Source: Herbaspirillum hiltneri N3
Lineage (GTDB): Bacteria > Pseudomonadota > Gammaproteobacteria > Burkholderiales > Burkholderiaceae_D
Length of the DNA stretch: 64,000 nt
Reading direction: 5' to 3'
Assembly: GCF_001267925.1 (NCBI RefSeq)
Contig: NZ_CP011409.1
Coordinates: 682,001-746,000 of the forward strand
Within the stretch, counting starts at the first letter, position 1; each line of letters opens with the position of its first letter. The notes below the pieces were generated by a model that searched no databases, was not told the DNA's origin, and worked only from the letters and a program-made list of their open reading frames with translations. Shown here piece by piece: positions 36,537 through 46,331 of this stretch. Made by a program: the position numbers and the translations under genes.

Positions 36537-36989
36537 ATGATCATGCAAAAAGACAGACTTGAAAACAAACCGATCCTTCAAACGCCGTTCGCTCAGACCT
36601 ATTTTCACGGCACGAAGGCAAACCTTGAATTGGGAGATTTTATCGAAGCGGGTTTCAACTCCAACTTCGGGCAAAGAAAAAACGCGAAATACATTTTCCT
36701 GACGGCGACACTGGACGCCGCCATCTGGGGTGCCGAGCTGGCGATCGGGGAAGGACGTGAAAGAATTTACCTGGTGGAGCCGACGGGAAAGATTGAAGAC
36801 GACCCGGATCTGACCGACAGAAAATTCCCAGGCAATCCGACGCAATCGTTTCGTTCCACGCAGCCGTTCAAGGTAGTCGGCGAGGTCACGCTGTGGCGGG
36901 GACATCCTGCGGAGCAAGTGCAGGCGATGAAGGATGGATTGGCGAAGCTCAGGGAGCAGGGCGTCAATTCGTTGAATGACGAGGATTAG
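36537..36989 (+). CDS. arr: Rifampin ADP-ribosyltransferase (Arr)
   Basis: Arr transfers ADP-ribose from NAD to a hydroxyl of rifamycins, inactivating them. The 150-residue length matches the family, and the motifs are clear: Y22-F-H-G-T-K, LELGDFIEAGFNSNF, YIFLTATLDAAIWGAELA and GNPTQSFRSTQPFKVVGEV. An ATG at 36543 is an alternative start; neither has a good ribosome site. The gene stands alone between a small double-CxxC gene and tRNA-Phe and looks somewhat richer in A/T than its neighbours, hinting at acquisition (impression by eye). Confidence 0.94.
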   Translation: MIMQKDRLENKPILQTPFAQTYFHGTKANLELGDFIEAGFNSNFGQRKNAKYIFLTATLDAAIWGAELAIGEGRERIYLVEPTGKIEDDPDLTDRKFPGNPTQSFRSTQPFKVVGEVTLWRGHPAEQVQAMKDGLAKLREQGVNSLNDED

Positions 36990-37034
36990 TCGGAGATGGG
37001 GCTGAACTATTCAAAAAATTCAGGACCGCAGAAC

Positions 37035-37065
37035 GAAAAAAAGGCCTAGCCGAAGCTAAGCCTTT
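37035..37065 (-). terminator. Terminator downstream of tRNA-Phe
   Basis: On the minus strand an 11-bp stem (AAAGGCTTAGC / GCTAGGCCTTT, one G-U pair) closes a stable TTCG loop and is followed by T-rich sequence, just past the tRNA 3' end. Confidence 0.85.
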
Positions 37066-37073
37066 GATGTTCT

Positions 37074-37149
37074 TGGTGGCCCGGGGCGGAATCGAACCAC
37101 CGACACAAGGATTTTCAATCCTCTGCTCTACCGACTGAGCTACCAGGCC
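37074..37149 (-). tRNA. tRNA-Phe (anticodon GAA)
   Basis: A complete 76-nt cloverleaf on the minus strand: acceptor GGCCTGG pairing with CCGGGCC through one imperfect pair, D-arm AGCTCAGTCGGTAGAGC, anticodon stem around TTGAAAA with GAA, T-arm GGTTCGATTCC, and encoded CCA. It has its own terminator. Confidence 0.96.
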
Positions 37150-37344
37150 AAGAGGCCGAATTATAGCAAGATAATTTTAGAATGCAAAGGGTGCTTCCAC
37201 TTTTTTATCAAAAAGTTCGCCGGCCCTCTGTCACGCGCGCTTTGCGGTAATTATTTCCGGCCTGATGCGTTTGCTTCCGATGCTGCTTTCTTGTGATGGA
37301 GATCAAAGAAGGGCCTGCGGGGAAGGCGTTTATAATGCTTCCCC

Positions 37345-38613
37345 ATGAACGGCACCTCATCTCATCCTTCTTCCAACGCCGCCGCACGCAAAATTGCGGG
37401 TGCGTCTTCTCCTTCCGATATCTGCATCGTCGGCAACGGCGCCATCGGCAAGACCGCCGCACTGGCGCTGGCCCAGGCCGGCTTGCGCGTGACTTTGCTG
37501 GCGCCGGCTGCCGCAGCTGCCGGGCCTTCTGCTGCATCCGGCGTGGAACAGGCCAGCTGGGACGTGCGCGTCTATGCCGTCAACCAGATCGCGCGCGATC
37601 TGCTGTCGTCGATCAAGGTGTGGGATGCACTCGACGCTGAACGCGTGGCCGTGGTCGATGGCATGGACGTCACCGGCGACGATGAAAACCATCCGGGCCA
37701 TCTGGTGTTCGACGCCTACTCGGCGCATGTCGATGCGCTGGCGTGGATCGTTGAAGACCGCAACCTCAATGCCGCGCTCGATGCGGCGCTGAAATTTTCT
37801 CCCAACGTGCGCATCGTCAACGGTCGCGCCGTTTCCTTGCGCAGCGATCTGCATGGCGTCAGTCTGCAGCTGGAAAGCGGCGACACGCTCGACGCTTCCT
37901 TGCTGGTCGGCGCCGACGGCGGTCAATCGTGGGTGCGCGGCCAATGCGACATCGGCCTCGACTACCGCGCCTATGGGCAGCGCGCCATCGTCACCAATTT
38001 CGCCTGCGAAAAAGCGCATCAGGGCGTGGCCTATCAATGGTTCACTGCCACCGAAGGCATCGTTGCACTGTTGCCGTTGCCGGGGCAGCGCGTGTCGCTG
38101 GTGTGGTCGGCGCCGGATGCGCTGGCGGAGACGCTGATGCGCCAGCCGGCTGCGCAACTGGCGCAGCATCTGGGCAAATATGCCGCTCCGGTGCTGGGCG
38201 CGTTGACGCCGCTGGAGCCGGAAGTGGTGCGCGATTTTCCGTTGACGCTGGTCAAGCCGCATGCCATGACGGCGCCGCGCGTGGCGCTGATCGGCGATGC
38301 CGCCCACGTGATCCATCCGCTGGCCGGTCACGGCATGAATCTCGGTTTCGCCGATGTAGTGGCCTTGCTGAAGGTGATCAATGAGCGCGAGCAGCAACGC
38401 GATTGCGGCGACGCCCGCGTGCTCAGCCGCTATGCGCGTGCGCGCAAGGAAGAAGTCCTGCTGATGCAGCTGGCCACCGACGGCCTGGCGCGCCTGTTCG
38501 GCACCGGCCTTGAGCCGTTGCGCATGGTGCGCAATATCGGGTTGAACTTGGTGAACCACTTGCCGGTCTTAAAGCGGCGCTTGATGGCGCACGCCCTCGG
38601 TAAACGGATTTAG
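37345..38613 (+). CDS. UbiH/UbiF/VisC-family FAD-dependent hydroxylase
   Basis: A 422-residue flavoprotein monooxygenase. FAD motif IVGNGAIGKTAALALAQAGL begins near residue 28, the DG motif (LLVGADGGQSWVR) is central, and GDAAHVIHPLAGHGMNLGFADV, the second FAD motif of ubiquinone hydroxylases, is in the C-terminal half. It probably hydroxylates the ubiquinone ring; which position cannot be told. The N-terminal 25 residues are low complexity. TATAAT ends only 8 nt before the ATG without a good -35, so either the message is nearly leaderless or the promoter lies elsewhere. Confidence 0.9.
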   Translation: MNGTSSHPSSNAAARKIAGASSPSDICIVGNGAIGKTAALALAQAGLRVTLLAPAAAAAGPSAASGVEQASWDVRVYAVNQIARDLLSSIKVWDALDAERVAVVDGMDVTGDDENHPGHLVFDAYSAHVDALAWIVEDRNLNAALDAALKFSPNVRIVNGRAVSLRSDLHGVSLQLESGDTLDASLLVGADGGQSWVRGQCDIGLDYRAYGQRAIVTNFACEKAHQGVAYQWFTATEGIVALLPLPGQRVSLVWSAPDALAETLMRQPAAQLAQHLGKYAAPVLGALTPLEPEVVRDFPLTLVKPHAMTAPRVALIGDAAHVIHPLAGHGMNLGFADVVALLKVINEREQQRDCGDARVLSRYARARKEEVLLMQLATDGLARLFGTGLEPLRMVRNIGLNLVNHLPVLKRRLMAHALGKRI

Positions 38614-38707
38614 CCGATTTAATTTATAGTGTGACGACTTCGCGCCGCGGATCTGATGAACGGCGTCACAGGACGCTCCAGACATCGACCTCTCATTGGA
38701 ACAGAAC

Positions 38708-39454
38708 ATGAAAAAGATTTTTGCACTCCCGGCCGCACTCTCGGCTCTGGTTGCCGCTGCCGGCCTGCTGCTGGCGTGCGCGGGCTCCGCCTGCGCGGCC
38801 GACGCTACTGAAGCCGCCATCAAGAAGGCGATCGAGCCGCGTCTGGGCGAAGGCGCCAAGGTTGAATCGGTGAGCAAGACGCCGTATGCGGGATTGTATG
38901 AAGTGCAGGTCGACGGCGACGTGATCTACACCGATGCGAAGGCGCAGTACCTGTTCATCGGTCGCGTGGTCGATTCGCAGACCTACCGCGATTTCACCAA
39001 GGAAAAGATCCAGGCCATCAACAAGGTCAAGTTCTCCGACCTGCCGCTGGACCTGGCTATCAAGACCGTCAAGGGCAACGGCAAGCGCGCCATCGCCGTG
39101 TTCGAAGACCCGAACTGCGGTTACTGCAAGCGTTTCCAGAAGACCTTGCTGGACGTCGACAATTTGACCGTGTACACCTTCCAGTACAACATCCTGGCGC
39201 AGGATTCGATCGAGAAGTCGCGCAACATCTGGTGTTCGTCCAACCCGGGCAAGGCCTGGAGCGACTGGATGCTGAACGGCAAGGAAGCCTCGGCCGCGCC
39301 GGCATCCTGCAGCGCGCCGCATGATCAGGTGCTGGCGCTGGGGCAGAAGATGAAGATCACCGGAACGCCGACCATCATTTTTGCGGACGGCTCGCGTATT
39401 CCCGGCGCCATCGACGCCAAGGGCCTGGAACAGAAACTGGCCACGCTGAAGTAA
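38708..39454 (+). CDS. dsbC: Thiol:disulfide interchange protein DsbC
   Basis: DsbC is the periplasmic disulfide isomerase kept reduced by DsbD. The 248-residue protein has a signal peptide, an N-terminal dimerisation domain (ATEAAIKKAIEPRLGEGAKVESV) and a thioredoxin domain with C137-G-Y-C140, cis-Pro in GTPTIIF and a second Cys pair (NIWCSS, PASCSA). ATG at 38708 is preferred to one four codons upstream. It follows the UbiH-family gene by about 95 nt. Confidence 0.95.
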   Translation: MKKIFALPAALSALVAAAGLLLACAGSACAADATEAAIKKAIEPRLGEGAKVESVSKTPYAGLYEVQVDGDVIYTDAKAQYLFIGRVVDSQTYRDFTKEKIQAINKVKFSDLPLDLAIKTVKGNGKRAIAVFEDPNCGYCKRFQKTLLDVDNLTVYTFQYNILAQDSIEKSRNIWCSSNPGKAWSDWMLNGKEASAAPASCSAPHDQVLALGQKMKITGTPTIIFADGSRIPGAIDAKGLEQKLATLK

Positions 39455-39520
39455 CAGCCGGGCCATAGTTGGTCATCAGTACCGGCCGTCAGTTTGTTGC
39501 TGCGGTCGCCGGGTTCGGAT

Positions 39521-40102
39521 TTACTTGGCGGCCGTATGCAGCTGCATCATTCCTGCTTCAAACTTCCCCTCGCACAACAAAGGAATCGCATCGAGGCTCT
39601 TCTCGATGGCGTCGTTGATGAGCGCCTGTTCTTCCTGGCGCGGACGATGCAGCACGAAGTCGGCCACCGGTTGCTGCAGGCCCATGGTGCGGGGATGGCC
39701 GATGCCGATGCGCAGGCGCCAGTAGTCTTGCGTGCCGAGCGCGGCGGTGATGTCCTTCAAGCCGTTGTGACCGCCTGAGGAGCCGCCTTTCTTGATCTTG
39801 GCGCTGCCGGGCGGCAGGTCCAGTTCGTCGTGCACCACCAGCACTTCATCGGGCGCGATCTTGTAGAAGCGCGCGAGCGCGCCGACCGACTGGCCGGAGC
39901 GATTCATGAAGGTCTGCGGTTCCAGCAGCCAGACTTCCTGGCCGGCGACGAAGGTCTTGGCGGCCAGGGCATTGAAGCGCGTCTCGCGTGCCAGACGGGT
40001 GCTGCCGGCGAGATTGTCGACCAGCCAGAAACCGGCGTTATGCCGGGTCTGCTCGTATTCCGGGCCGGGATTGCCGAGGCCGACGATGAGGCGTATGGAC
40101 AT
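39521..40102 (-). CDS. pth: Peptidyl-tRNA hydrolase
   Basis: Pth recycles tRNA from prematurely released peptidyl-tRNA. The 193-residue protein has the catalytic set N10 ([10 protein letters not shown]) and H20 (QTRHNAGFW), FMNRSG, and the [11 protein letters not shown] segment. Length is normal. It converges on dsbC and is divergent from tex. Confidence 0.97.
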   Translation of the reverse strand: MSIRLIVGLGNPGPEYEQTRHNAGFWLVDNLAGSTRLARETRFNALAAKTFVAGQEVWLLEPQTFMNRSGQSVGALARFYKIAPDEVLVVHDELDLPPGSAKIKKGGSSGGHNGLKDITAALGTQDYWRLRIGIGHPRTMGLQQPVADFVLHRPRQEEQALINDAIEKSLDAIPLLCEGKFEAGMMQLHTAAK

Positions 40103-40307
40103 GCTGATGAAAAGTTATCAAGAAAACGCCGATTATCGCGGATAACGAATCGCGCCGTCCAATTCCGCCGTGTTTCCATGCCGGCTTGCCATGTTTTATT
40201 GCTGCAAATCCATTTATTTCGTGCATTTGGGGGCTGTCAAGATTGGCGCGTCCCGCTGAATTGCGTATCATCCAACGCTTGTTTTTCAATTCCCGGATTT
40301 CATTGTC

Positions 40308-42659
40308 ATGCTGCCTTCCATCGAACAACGTTTAGCTCTCGAACTCGTCGCCAAGCCGGTGCAGGTTGCCGCCGCGATCGCCTTACTCGACGAAGGCGCG
40401 ACCGTGCCTTTCATTGCGCGTTACCGCAAGGAAGCCACCGGTGGCCTGGACGACACGCAACTGCGCTTGCTGGAAGAGCGTCTGCGCTATCTGCGCGAGC
40501 TGGAAGACCGCCGCGCCGCAATCATCTCGTCCATCGAAGAGCAGGGCAAGATGACGCCGGTCCTGCTGGACGCCATCGTCCACGCCGAAGACAAGACGCG
40601 CCTGGAAGACTTGTACCTGCCGTACAAACTCAAGCGCCGCACCAAGGCCCAGATCGCCGCCGAAGCCGGCCTGACCGAACTGGCCGACGCGCTGCTGAAC
40701 GATCCGATGCTTAATCCGGAAGAAGAAGCGGCGAAATATCTCAAGCCGGCCTTCACCACCGACAGCGGCGACAATCCCGGCGTCGCCGATGCCAAGGCGG
40801 CGCTGGACGGCGCCCGCCAGATCCTGATGGAACGCTTCGCCGAAGATGCGCAACTGCTGCAGGCGCTGCGCGAATACATGACCGAACACGGCGTGGTGGA
40901 ATCCAAGGTGATCGAAGGCAAGCAGGATGCCGGTGAAAAATTCGCCGATTATTTCGACTACTCGGAAACCATCGGCACCATTCCGTCGCATCGCGCGCTG
41001 GCCTTGTTCCGCGGCCGCCGCGAAGAGATGCTGACCGTGGCGCTACGCCTGGATACCGAAGAAGAGAAACCGAAGTGGGACGCGCCGCACAACCCATGCG
41101 AGAACCGTATCGCCGCGCGCTTCGGCGTCAGCAACAAGGGCCGTCCAGCCGACAAGTGGCTGGCCGACACCGTGCGCTGGGCCTGGCGCGTGAAGGTGTT
41201 CATGCACCTCGAAACCGAATTGATGACCGGCCTGCGCGAGCGCAGCGAAGCCGAGGCGATCAACGTCTTTGCCCGCAACCTGAAGGACTTGCTGCTGGCC
41301 GCACCGGCCGGTCCGCGCGCCACCATGGGCCTGGATCCGGGACTGCGCACCGGCGTCAAGGTAGCGGTGGTCGACGCTACCGGCAAGGTGGTCGACACGA
41401 CCGCCATCTTCCCGCACCAGCCGCGCAACGACTGGGAAGGTTCGCTGCACACGCTGGCCAAGCTGGCCGAGAAGCACAACGTCTCGCTGATCTCGATCGG
41501 CAACGGCACTGCCTCGCGCGAGACCGACAAGCTGGCGCAAGAGTTGATCAAGATGCGTCCGGAACTGAAACTGACCAAGATCGTCGTGTCGGAAGCCGGC
41601 GCCTCGGTGTATTCGGCGTCCGAATTCGCCTCGAAGGAATTGCCCGATCTCGACGTATCGATCCGCGGTGCAGTGTCGATTGCGCGCCGCCTGCAGGATC
41701 CGTTGGCCGAGCTGGTCAAGATCGATCCGAAGTCGATCGGCGTCGGTCAGTACCAGCATGACGTCGGCCAGTCGCAACTGGCGCGTTCGCTCGACGCCGT
41801 CGTCGAGGATTGCGTGAATGCCGTCGGCGTCGACGTCAACACCGCTTCCGCGCCGCTGCTGGCGCGCGTGTCCGGCCTCAACGCCAGCGTCGCGCAAAGC
41901 ATCGTGTCGTATCGCGACATGAAGGGCATGTTCACCTCGCGCGCCGGTTTGCGCGACGTGCCGCGCCTGGGCGACAAGACCTTCGAACAGGCAGCCGGTT
42001 TTCTGCGCGTGATGAATGGTGAAAACCCCCTCGATGCATCGGCAGTGCACCCGGAGTCGTATCCGCTGGTGCAAAAGATCCTGGCTGACATCAAGAAGGA
42101 TTTGAAGGGCGTGCTGGGTGAAAGCGCCTTGCTGAAATCGCTGAGCCCGGCCAAATACGCCGATGAAAAATTCGGCGTGCCGACCGTCACCGACATCCTC
42201 AAGGAACTGGAAAAGCCGGGCCGCGATCCGCGTCCCGAGTTCACTACTGCGACCTTCAAGGACGGCGTGGAAGAGATCAAGGACTTGCGTCCCGACATGA
42301 TCCTCGAAGGCGTGGTGACCAACGTCGCCGCCTTCGGCGCCTTCGTCGACATCGGCGTGCATCAGGACGGTCTGGTGCATATCTCGGCCCTGTCCAACAC
42401 CTTCGTCAAGGATCCGCACACCGTCGTCAAGGCCGGCCAGGTGGTCAAGGTCAAGGTGCTGGAAGTTGACGAGAAGCGCAAGCGCATTGCCCTGACCATG
42501 CGCCTGTCGGACAGCGCTCCCGCCGCCGGTAGCAAGCCGGAACAACGCGGCGATCGCAACGATGCGCGTCGCCTGTCGCAGCATCAGGGCCAGCAGTCGC
42601 GTCAAGCGGCGCCGGCGAACAACGCTATGGCGGCGGCGTTCGCCAAGCTCAAGGGCTGA
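40308..42659 (+). CDS. tex: Tex-family transcription accessory / S1 RNA-binding protein
   Basis: Tex is a conserved nucleic-acid-binding protein. The 783 residues show the N-terminal helical Tex domain ([16 protein letters not shown]), a YqgF/RuvC-like domain ([17 protein letters not shown]), helix-hairpin-helix segments ([15 protein letters not shown]) and a C-terminal S1 domain ([29 protein letters not shown]), then a short Gln/Arg-rich tail. Length matches the family. Confidence 0.96.
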   Translation: MLPSIEQRLALELVAKPVQVAAAIALLDEGATVPFIARYRKEATGGLDDTQLRLLEERLRYLRELEDRRAAIISSIEEQGKMTPVLLDAIVHAEDKTRLEDLYLPYKLKRRTKAQIAAEAGLTELADALLNDPMLNPEEEAAKYLKPAFTTDSGDNPGVADAKAALDGARQILMERFAEDAQLLQALREYMTEHGVVESKVIEGKQDAGEKFADYFDYSETIGTIPSHRALALFRGRREEMLTVALRLDTEEEKPKWDAPHNPCENRIAARFGVSNKGRPADKWLADTVRWAWRVKVFMHLETELMTGLRERSEAEAINVFARNLKDLLLAAPAGPRATMGLDPGLRTGVKVAVVDATGKVVDTTAIFPHQPRNDWEGSLHTLAKLAEKHNVSLISIGNGTASRETDKLAQELIKMRPELKLTKIVVSEAGASVYSASEFASKELPDLDVSIRGAVSIARRLQDPLAELVKIDPKSIGVGQYQHDVGQSQLARSLDAVVEDCVNAVGVDVNTASAPLLARVSGLNASVAQSIVSYRDMKGMFTSRAGLRDVPRLGDKTFEQAAGFLRVMNGENPLDASAVHPESYPLVQKILADIKKDLKGVLGESALLKSLSPAKYADEKFGVPTVTDILKELEKPGRDPRPEFTTATFKDGVEEIKDLRPDMILEGVVTNVAAFGAFVDIGVHQDGLVHISALSNTFVKDPHTVVKAGQVVKVKVLEVDEKRKRIALTMRLSDSAPAAGSKPEQRGDRNDARRLSQHQGQQSRQAAPANNAMAAAFAKLKG

Positions 42660-42724
42660 CGCAAAAGTCGTTTCCTGGCGGCGCAGTGCGCCGGCAGGGA
42701 AGCGGCTTGAAAAGAGGGACGGAC

Positions 42725-42757
42725 AAAAAAAGACGCGGCATGCCGCGTCTTTTTTTT
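42725..42757. terminator. Bidirectional terminator after tex
   Basis: A palindromic stem (AGACGCGGCA / TGCCGCGTCT) with A6 before and T8 after separates tex from the convergent DUF5610-like gene. Confidence 0.92.
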
Positions 42758-42800
42758 GCCTGCATTGCTGCAGGGCGCTACTCCGATACCGGTGGTGGAA

Positions 42801-43529
42801 TCAGGAGTTGGTGACCGTGGTGCGGCTTGCAGTGATCGAGACCGACACCGAAACGCTGGTGGTGGTGCTCGAGCTGCCGTCGGCCGGTGCGGAACCGTCA
42901 TCGGTCGTCGGGTTCTTCAGGGAAGCAACGAAATCGGCGATGCCTTTCTTGAGGATTTCGTAGGTCTTGTCGATGTTGCTGGCAATGTCGCCGTTGAGGA
43001 CCTTGAGGCTGGACAGGATGCCGCGTGCTTCGTCGAAACCCTGGTCGACACCCTTCTGGATCAGGCTCATGAACTTGTCGATGTTGGCGTCCCGCTTGGT
43101 GTTGTCAGCGTCACTGGCACCGTCGGCGCCATCGGTGCCGTCGGTACTACCGGTCTGGGTGTTCTGGCTGAACAGGCCGAAGGCGCTCTTGATGAACGAC
43201 AGGATGCGGCCGGCGGTGGCTTCCGGGCTGTTGTCCTGCGAAGCGGCGTTCTGGATGGCGTTGTCGCCGAGTTCGGGTTTCAGAATGTCGTTGAGGTTTT
43301 CGATCGCCGACTTGTAGACCAGTGACAGCGGATCATTCTGCGACGACAGCGAGACTTCCAGCGACGATTGCAGGATGGCAGCATTCAATTGCTGCTTGGC
43401 GATGGCCGGGGTTAGCTTGGTCTCTTGCGTGCCGCCGGCGCTGTCCGCCTTGGTGGTGTCGTCAGTCGTTGCGGGCTGGCTGGCAGCCGGCGTGGTGGTG
43501 GTATTGAGTGTGTTGGTGCTGATAGCCAT
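42801..43529 (-). CDS. DUF5610-like protein
   Basis: A 242-residue acidic protein. The central part (AILQSSLEVSLSSQNDPLSLVYKSAIENLNDILKPEL ... SPEATAGRILSFIKSAFGLF) resembles the DUF5610 domain, of unknown function. The N- and C-terminal tails are Thr/Ser-rich and alternate, probably disordered, and no signal peptide is visible. ATG at 43529 is chosen. No neighbour explains its role; the 264-bp gap before it holds nothing I can assign. Confidence 0.75.
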   Translation of the reverse strand: MAISTNTLNTTTTPAASQPATTDDTTKADSAGGTQETKLTPAIAKQQLNAAILQSSLEVSLSSQNDPLSLVYKSAIENLNDILKPELGDNAIQNAASQDNSPEATAGRILSFIKSAFGLFSQNTQTGSTDGTDGADGASDADNTKRDANIDKFMSLIQKGVDQGFDEARGILSSLKVLNGDIASNIDKTYEILKKGIADFVASLKNPTTDDGSAPADGSSSTTTSVSVSVSITASRTTVTNS

Positions 43530-43793
43530 GGCAGGTCTCCTGTACAAGGACCGCACGCGAGAAGGAGGGGAAAAGGCAGTCCATCCTCAACTTACGGCAT
43601 GCTGACCGAAATCTGAAGGTCACAATGCCAACTTAGTTTGTAAGAATTTATGAACAGATTCGAGACAATACGTATCGTTTTCACTGAAATTGTCTGAATT
43701 GTTGTTATCTAGAAAGGCGATTTTGCAGCTATCGTGCGTCTCAGCCGGTAAGGCTCACAATAGTGTCTTTCGAGTTGCGTCGAATGAAATTAT

Positions 43794-44951
43794 CTAAGGC
43801 TGCACGGTGCCGGTCCGATCTACCGTGACGACATCTACATAGGTCGATCCCTGATGGCTGGAGGGCGAAAAATTGATCTGATAGCCGGCATTGTCGTACG
43901 TTTTATCATTGACAGTTTCCAGAGCGACAATCAATTTCTCGTGCGTAAGCTTGCTGCTGGCGCGGCTCAGGCCTTCGGCCAGCACTTTGGCTGCGATATA
44001 TCCTTCGAGCCCAAGGTAACTGAATTGCGTCACCCTGGCGGTGCGCATAGCCTTCTGGTATTCGTGCACGATGGGTGTGCGCGCCTTCCACGGATGCGGG
44101 ACGATCTGTGAAATGATCAGGCCGCTGGCGGCCTCTTCCAGATCGCTGGTCAACAGCGGGCTGCACACCAGCGAAGCGCAATAGAAATAACCGAGATAAC
44201 CCTTGGTGCGCAGGCTTCGTATCAAGGCGCTGTTGACGTTCTGTGAAATGCTCATGATGAGCACGACGTCCGGCCGGCTTGCCAGAAGCTTGTCGGCGAT
44301 CTTCTCGACATCCTGTCCCAGGATGCTCTCCAAGGCGACCAGCTGTGCGCTGGCATCGCTGATCTTGCCTTTCATCATTGCGTTGTAAGGCTGTCCCGTG
44401 GCATCGTTGAAGATTGCCATGCGTTTCAGTCCTATCTGGGAAAAGCGCGAAAACAAATAATCGTATTCGTTGGCATAGCTCGCGCGAATCGTGAAGACAT
44501 GCCGGTTGAAGGCGGTATACACGATCCGGGAACCCGTCACCGGCGCAAAATACGGCACCTTGCGTTCATTGAGCAGCGGCAGCACGGCTGCAGTGGTTTG
44601 CGCGCCGATATAGCCGAACAAGGCGATGGCCTTGTGTTCGTCCAGTAATTGATGCGTGTTTCTGACGGCCTGGACGGGATCGTTCTGGTCGTCTAGCGTT
44701 AGCAACCGGATGCGGCGTCCGCCGATGCCGCCACGGCTGTTGAGCTGCGCGAAATAGACATTGGCGCCGGTGATGAATTGGCGCGTAATCTTGGCATAAG
44801 GCCCACTCAGATCGGCGGACTGGCCGACGACGATGTCGTTGCTGGACTCGGCCGGCTGTTCGACCGGGTTGTGCTGGCCGTGGGCGCCGCTGCACATAAA
44901 GAATATTGCCAGCGCGACGGCGTGCCGCGCCTGGAAGAATGGTATTTGCAT
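43794..44951 (-). CDS. Orphan branched-chain-type periplasmic binding protein
   Basis: A 385-residue type-I periplasmic binding protein (Peripla_BP_6) with a Sec signal (cleavage near GAHG-Q) and the opening IVVGQSADLSGPYAKITRQFITGANVYFAQLNSRGGIGGRRI. GGGAGG precedes the ATG. No permease or ATPase genes are next to it, so it may serve a distant transporter or act as a sensor-type binding protein. Ligand unknown. Confidence 0.88.
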   Translation of the reverse strand: MQIPFFQARHAVALAIFFMCSGAHGQHNPVEQPAESSNDIVVGQSADLSGPYAKITRQFITGANVYFAQLNSRGGIGGRRIRLLTLDDQNDPVQAVRNTHQLLDEHKAIALFGYIGAQTTAAVLPLLNERKVPYFAPVTGSRIVYTAFNRHVFTIRASYANEYDYLFSRFSQIGLKRMAIFNDATGQPYNAMMKGKISDASAQLVALESILGQDVEKIADKLLASRPDVVLIMSISQNVNSALIRSLRTKGYLGYFYCASLVCSPLLTSDLEEAASGLIISQIVPHPWKARTPIVHEYQKAMRTARVTQFSYLGLEGYIAAKVLAEGLSRASSKLTHEKLIVALETVNDKTYDNAGYQINFSPSSHQGSTYVDVVTVDRTGTVQP

Positions 44952-45111
44952 GGTCTCAACACCTCCCAGTTGTTGGCTGGGGAGATGAATAGTCGTGTTC
45001 TCAGGGTAGCAACGATGAACGCGGAGGCAATGTGTTTATGCAAATCCGAGGCAATCCGGGGCAAAAACCGGATGAATCTTGACGATCTACGACTAGCGTC
45101 AGAAGCTTTTT

Positions 45112-46263
45112 CTACAGTTCTTCCACCATGAACAGGCGTCGGTGTTCGCGCATGGCGTAACGGTCGGTCATGCCGGCAATGTAGTCGGACACCTGGCGCG
45201 CCTGGCGGCGCACGCCTTCATCGTTCTGTTCGGCTACCACGTAGTCGGGCGGCAGCAGGGTCGGTTGCGACAGGAAGGCCTGGAACAACTCGGCGATGAT
45301 GCGGCGCGCTTTGGCGGTCATGCGATTGACCTGGTAGTGGCGATACAGGTTTTGGCGGAGGAAGCGTTTCAACACGGCAGCTTCCTGCTGCATCGGTTCG
45401 GAGAACGCGATCAGCGGTGCGGCGTTGCGTACGTCGTCGATGCTGCGCGGCGCGGCGGCGGCGATGTTTTCCTGCGAGGTGCGGATGAGATCGACGATCA
45501 GGGTATTGATCATGCGGCGCACGGTTTCGTTGATGGCGCGGCGGCCTGTGATGCCGGGATAGGCCAGTTCGGCTTCGCGCTGATGGCGCGCGAAGAAATC
45601 CACTTCGCCCAGCTGCCCGATCGTCAGCAGGCCGGAACGCAGGCCGTCGTCGATGTCGTGGTTGTTGTAGGCGATCTCGTCGGCCAGGTTGGCCAGCTGC
45701 GCTTCCAGGCTCGGCTGCTTCTTGTCGATGAAGCGCTGGCCGATGGCGCCGAGCTGGCGCGCGTTCGTCAGCGAGCAATGCTTGAGGATGCCCTCGCGCG
45801 TTTCGAACATCAGGTTGAGACCGTCGAAAGCGCCGTAGTGCTGTTCGAGGTCATCGACCACGCGCAGGCTTTGCAGGTTGTGCTCGAAGCCGCCGAAATC
45901 CTTCATGCAGGAATTGAGCTCGTCCTGGCCGGCATGGCCGAAGGGCGTATGGCCGAGATCGTGCGCCAGCGAGATGGCTTCCACCAGGTCTTCGTTGAGG
46001 CGCAGGTTGCGGGCGCACGAACGCGCGATCTGGGCGACTTCGATGCTGTGCGTCAGGCGCGTGCGGAACAGGTCGCCTTCGTGATTGACGAAGACCTGGG
46101 TCTTGTATTCGAGGCGACGGAACGCGGTTGAGTGGATGATGCGGTCGCGGTCGCGCTGGTATTCGGTGCGCGAACCGGGCGCCGGTTCGGAGAAGCGCCG
46201 CCCGGTGGATGTTGCTGCATGTGCGGCATAAGGTGCAAGGTGGAGCGGCGCGTCTTGGGTCAT
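45112..46263 (-). CDS. dgt: Deoxyguanosinetriphosphate triphosphohydrolase-like protein
   Basis: A 383-residue HD-domain dNTP triphosphohydrolase releasing tripolyphosphate from dGTP or other dNTPs. The HD motif ([15 protein letters not shown]) and the N-terminal [27 protein letters not shown] are intact. It lies 68 nt after aroKB, the usual order in related genomes, and probably ends the pil-aroKB-dgt series. Confidence 0.95.
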   Translation of the reverse strand: MTQDAPLHLAPYAAHAATSTGRRFSEPAPGSRTEYQRDRDRIIHSTAFRRLEYKTQVFVNHEGDLFRTRLTHSIEVAQIARSCARNLRLNEDLVEAISLAHDLGHTPFGHAGQDELNSCMKDFGGFEHNLQSLRVVDDLEQHYGAFDGLNLMFETREGILKHCSLTNARQLGAIGQRFIDKKQPSLEAQLANLADEIAYNNHDIDDGLRSGLLTIGQLGEVDFFARHQREAELAYPGITGRRAINETVRRMINTLIVDLIRTSQENIAAAAPRSIDDVRNAAPLIAFSEPMQQEAAVLKRFLRQNLYRHYQVNRMTAKARRIIAELFQAFLSQPTLLPPDYVVAEQNDEGVRRQARQVSDYIAGMTDRYAMREHRRLFMVEEL

Positions 46264-46331
46264 GTCAGGAACTCGTTCAGATGCTTCAATCCAGGTTCTT
46301 CAATACGACGGCGACGCAACAGGCTTCGTCG

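Noticed and set aside
37074..37149. tRNA-Phe as phage or island attachment site
   Set aside because: No integrase, no duplicated tRNA 3' end and no island-like cluster found nearby.
38774..38790. Lipobox-like LLAC in DsbC
   Set aside because: A normal signal peptidase I site (ACA-AD) follows, and DsbC is soluble in the periplasm.
41043..42605. Minus-strand open frame of 520 codons
   Set aside because: Antisense of tex with low-information composition; tex has complete domains on the other strand.
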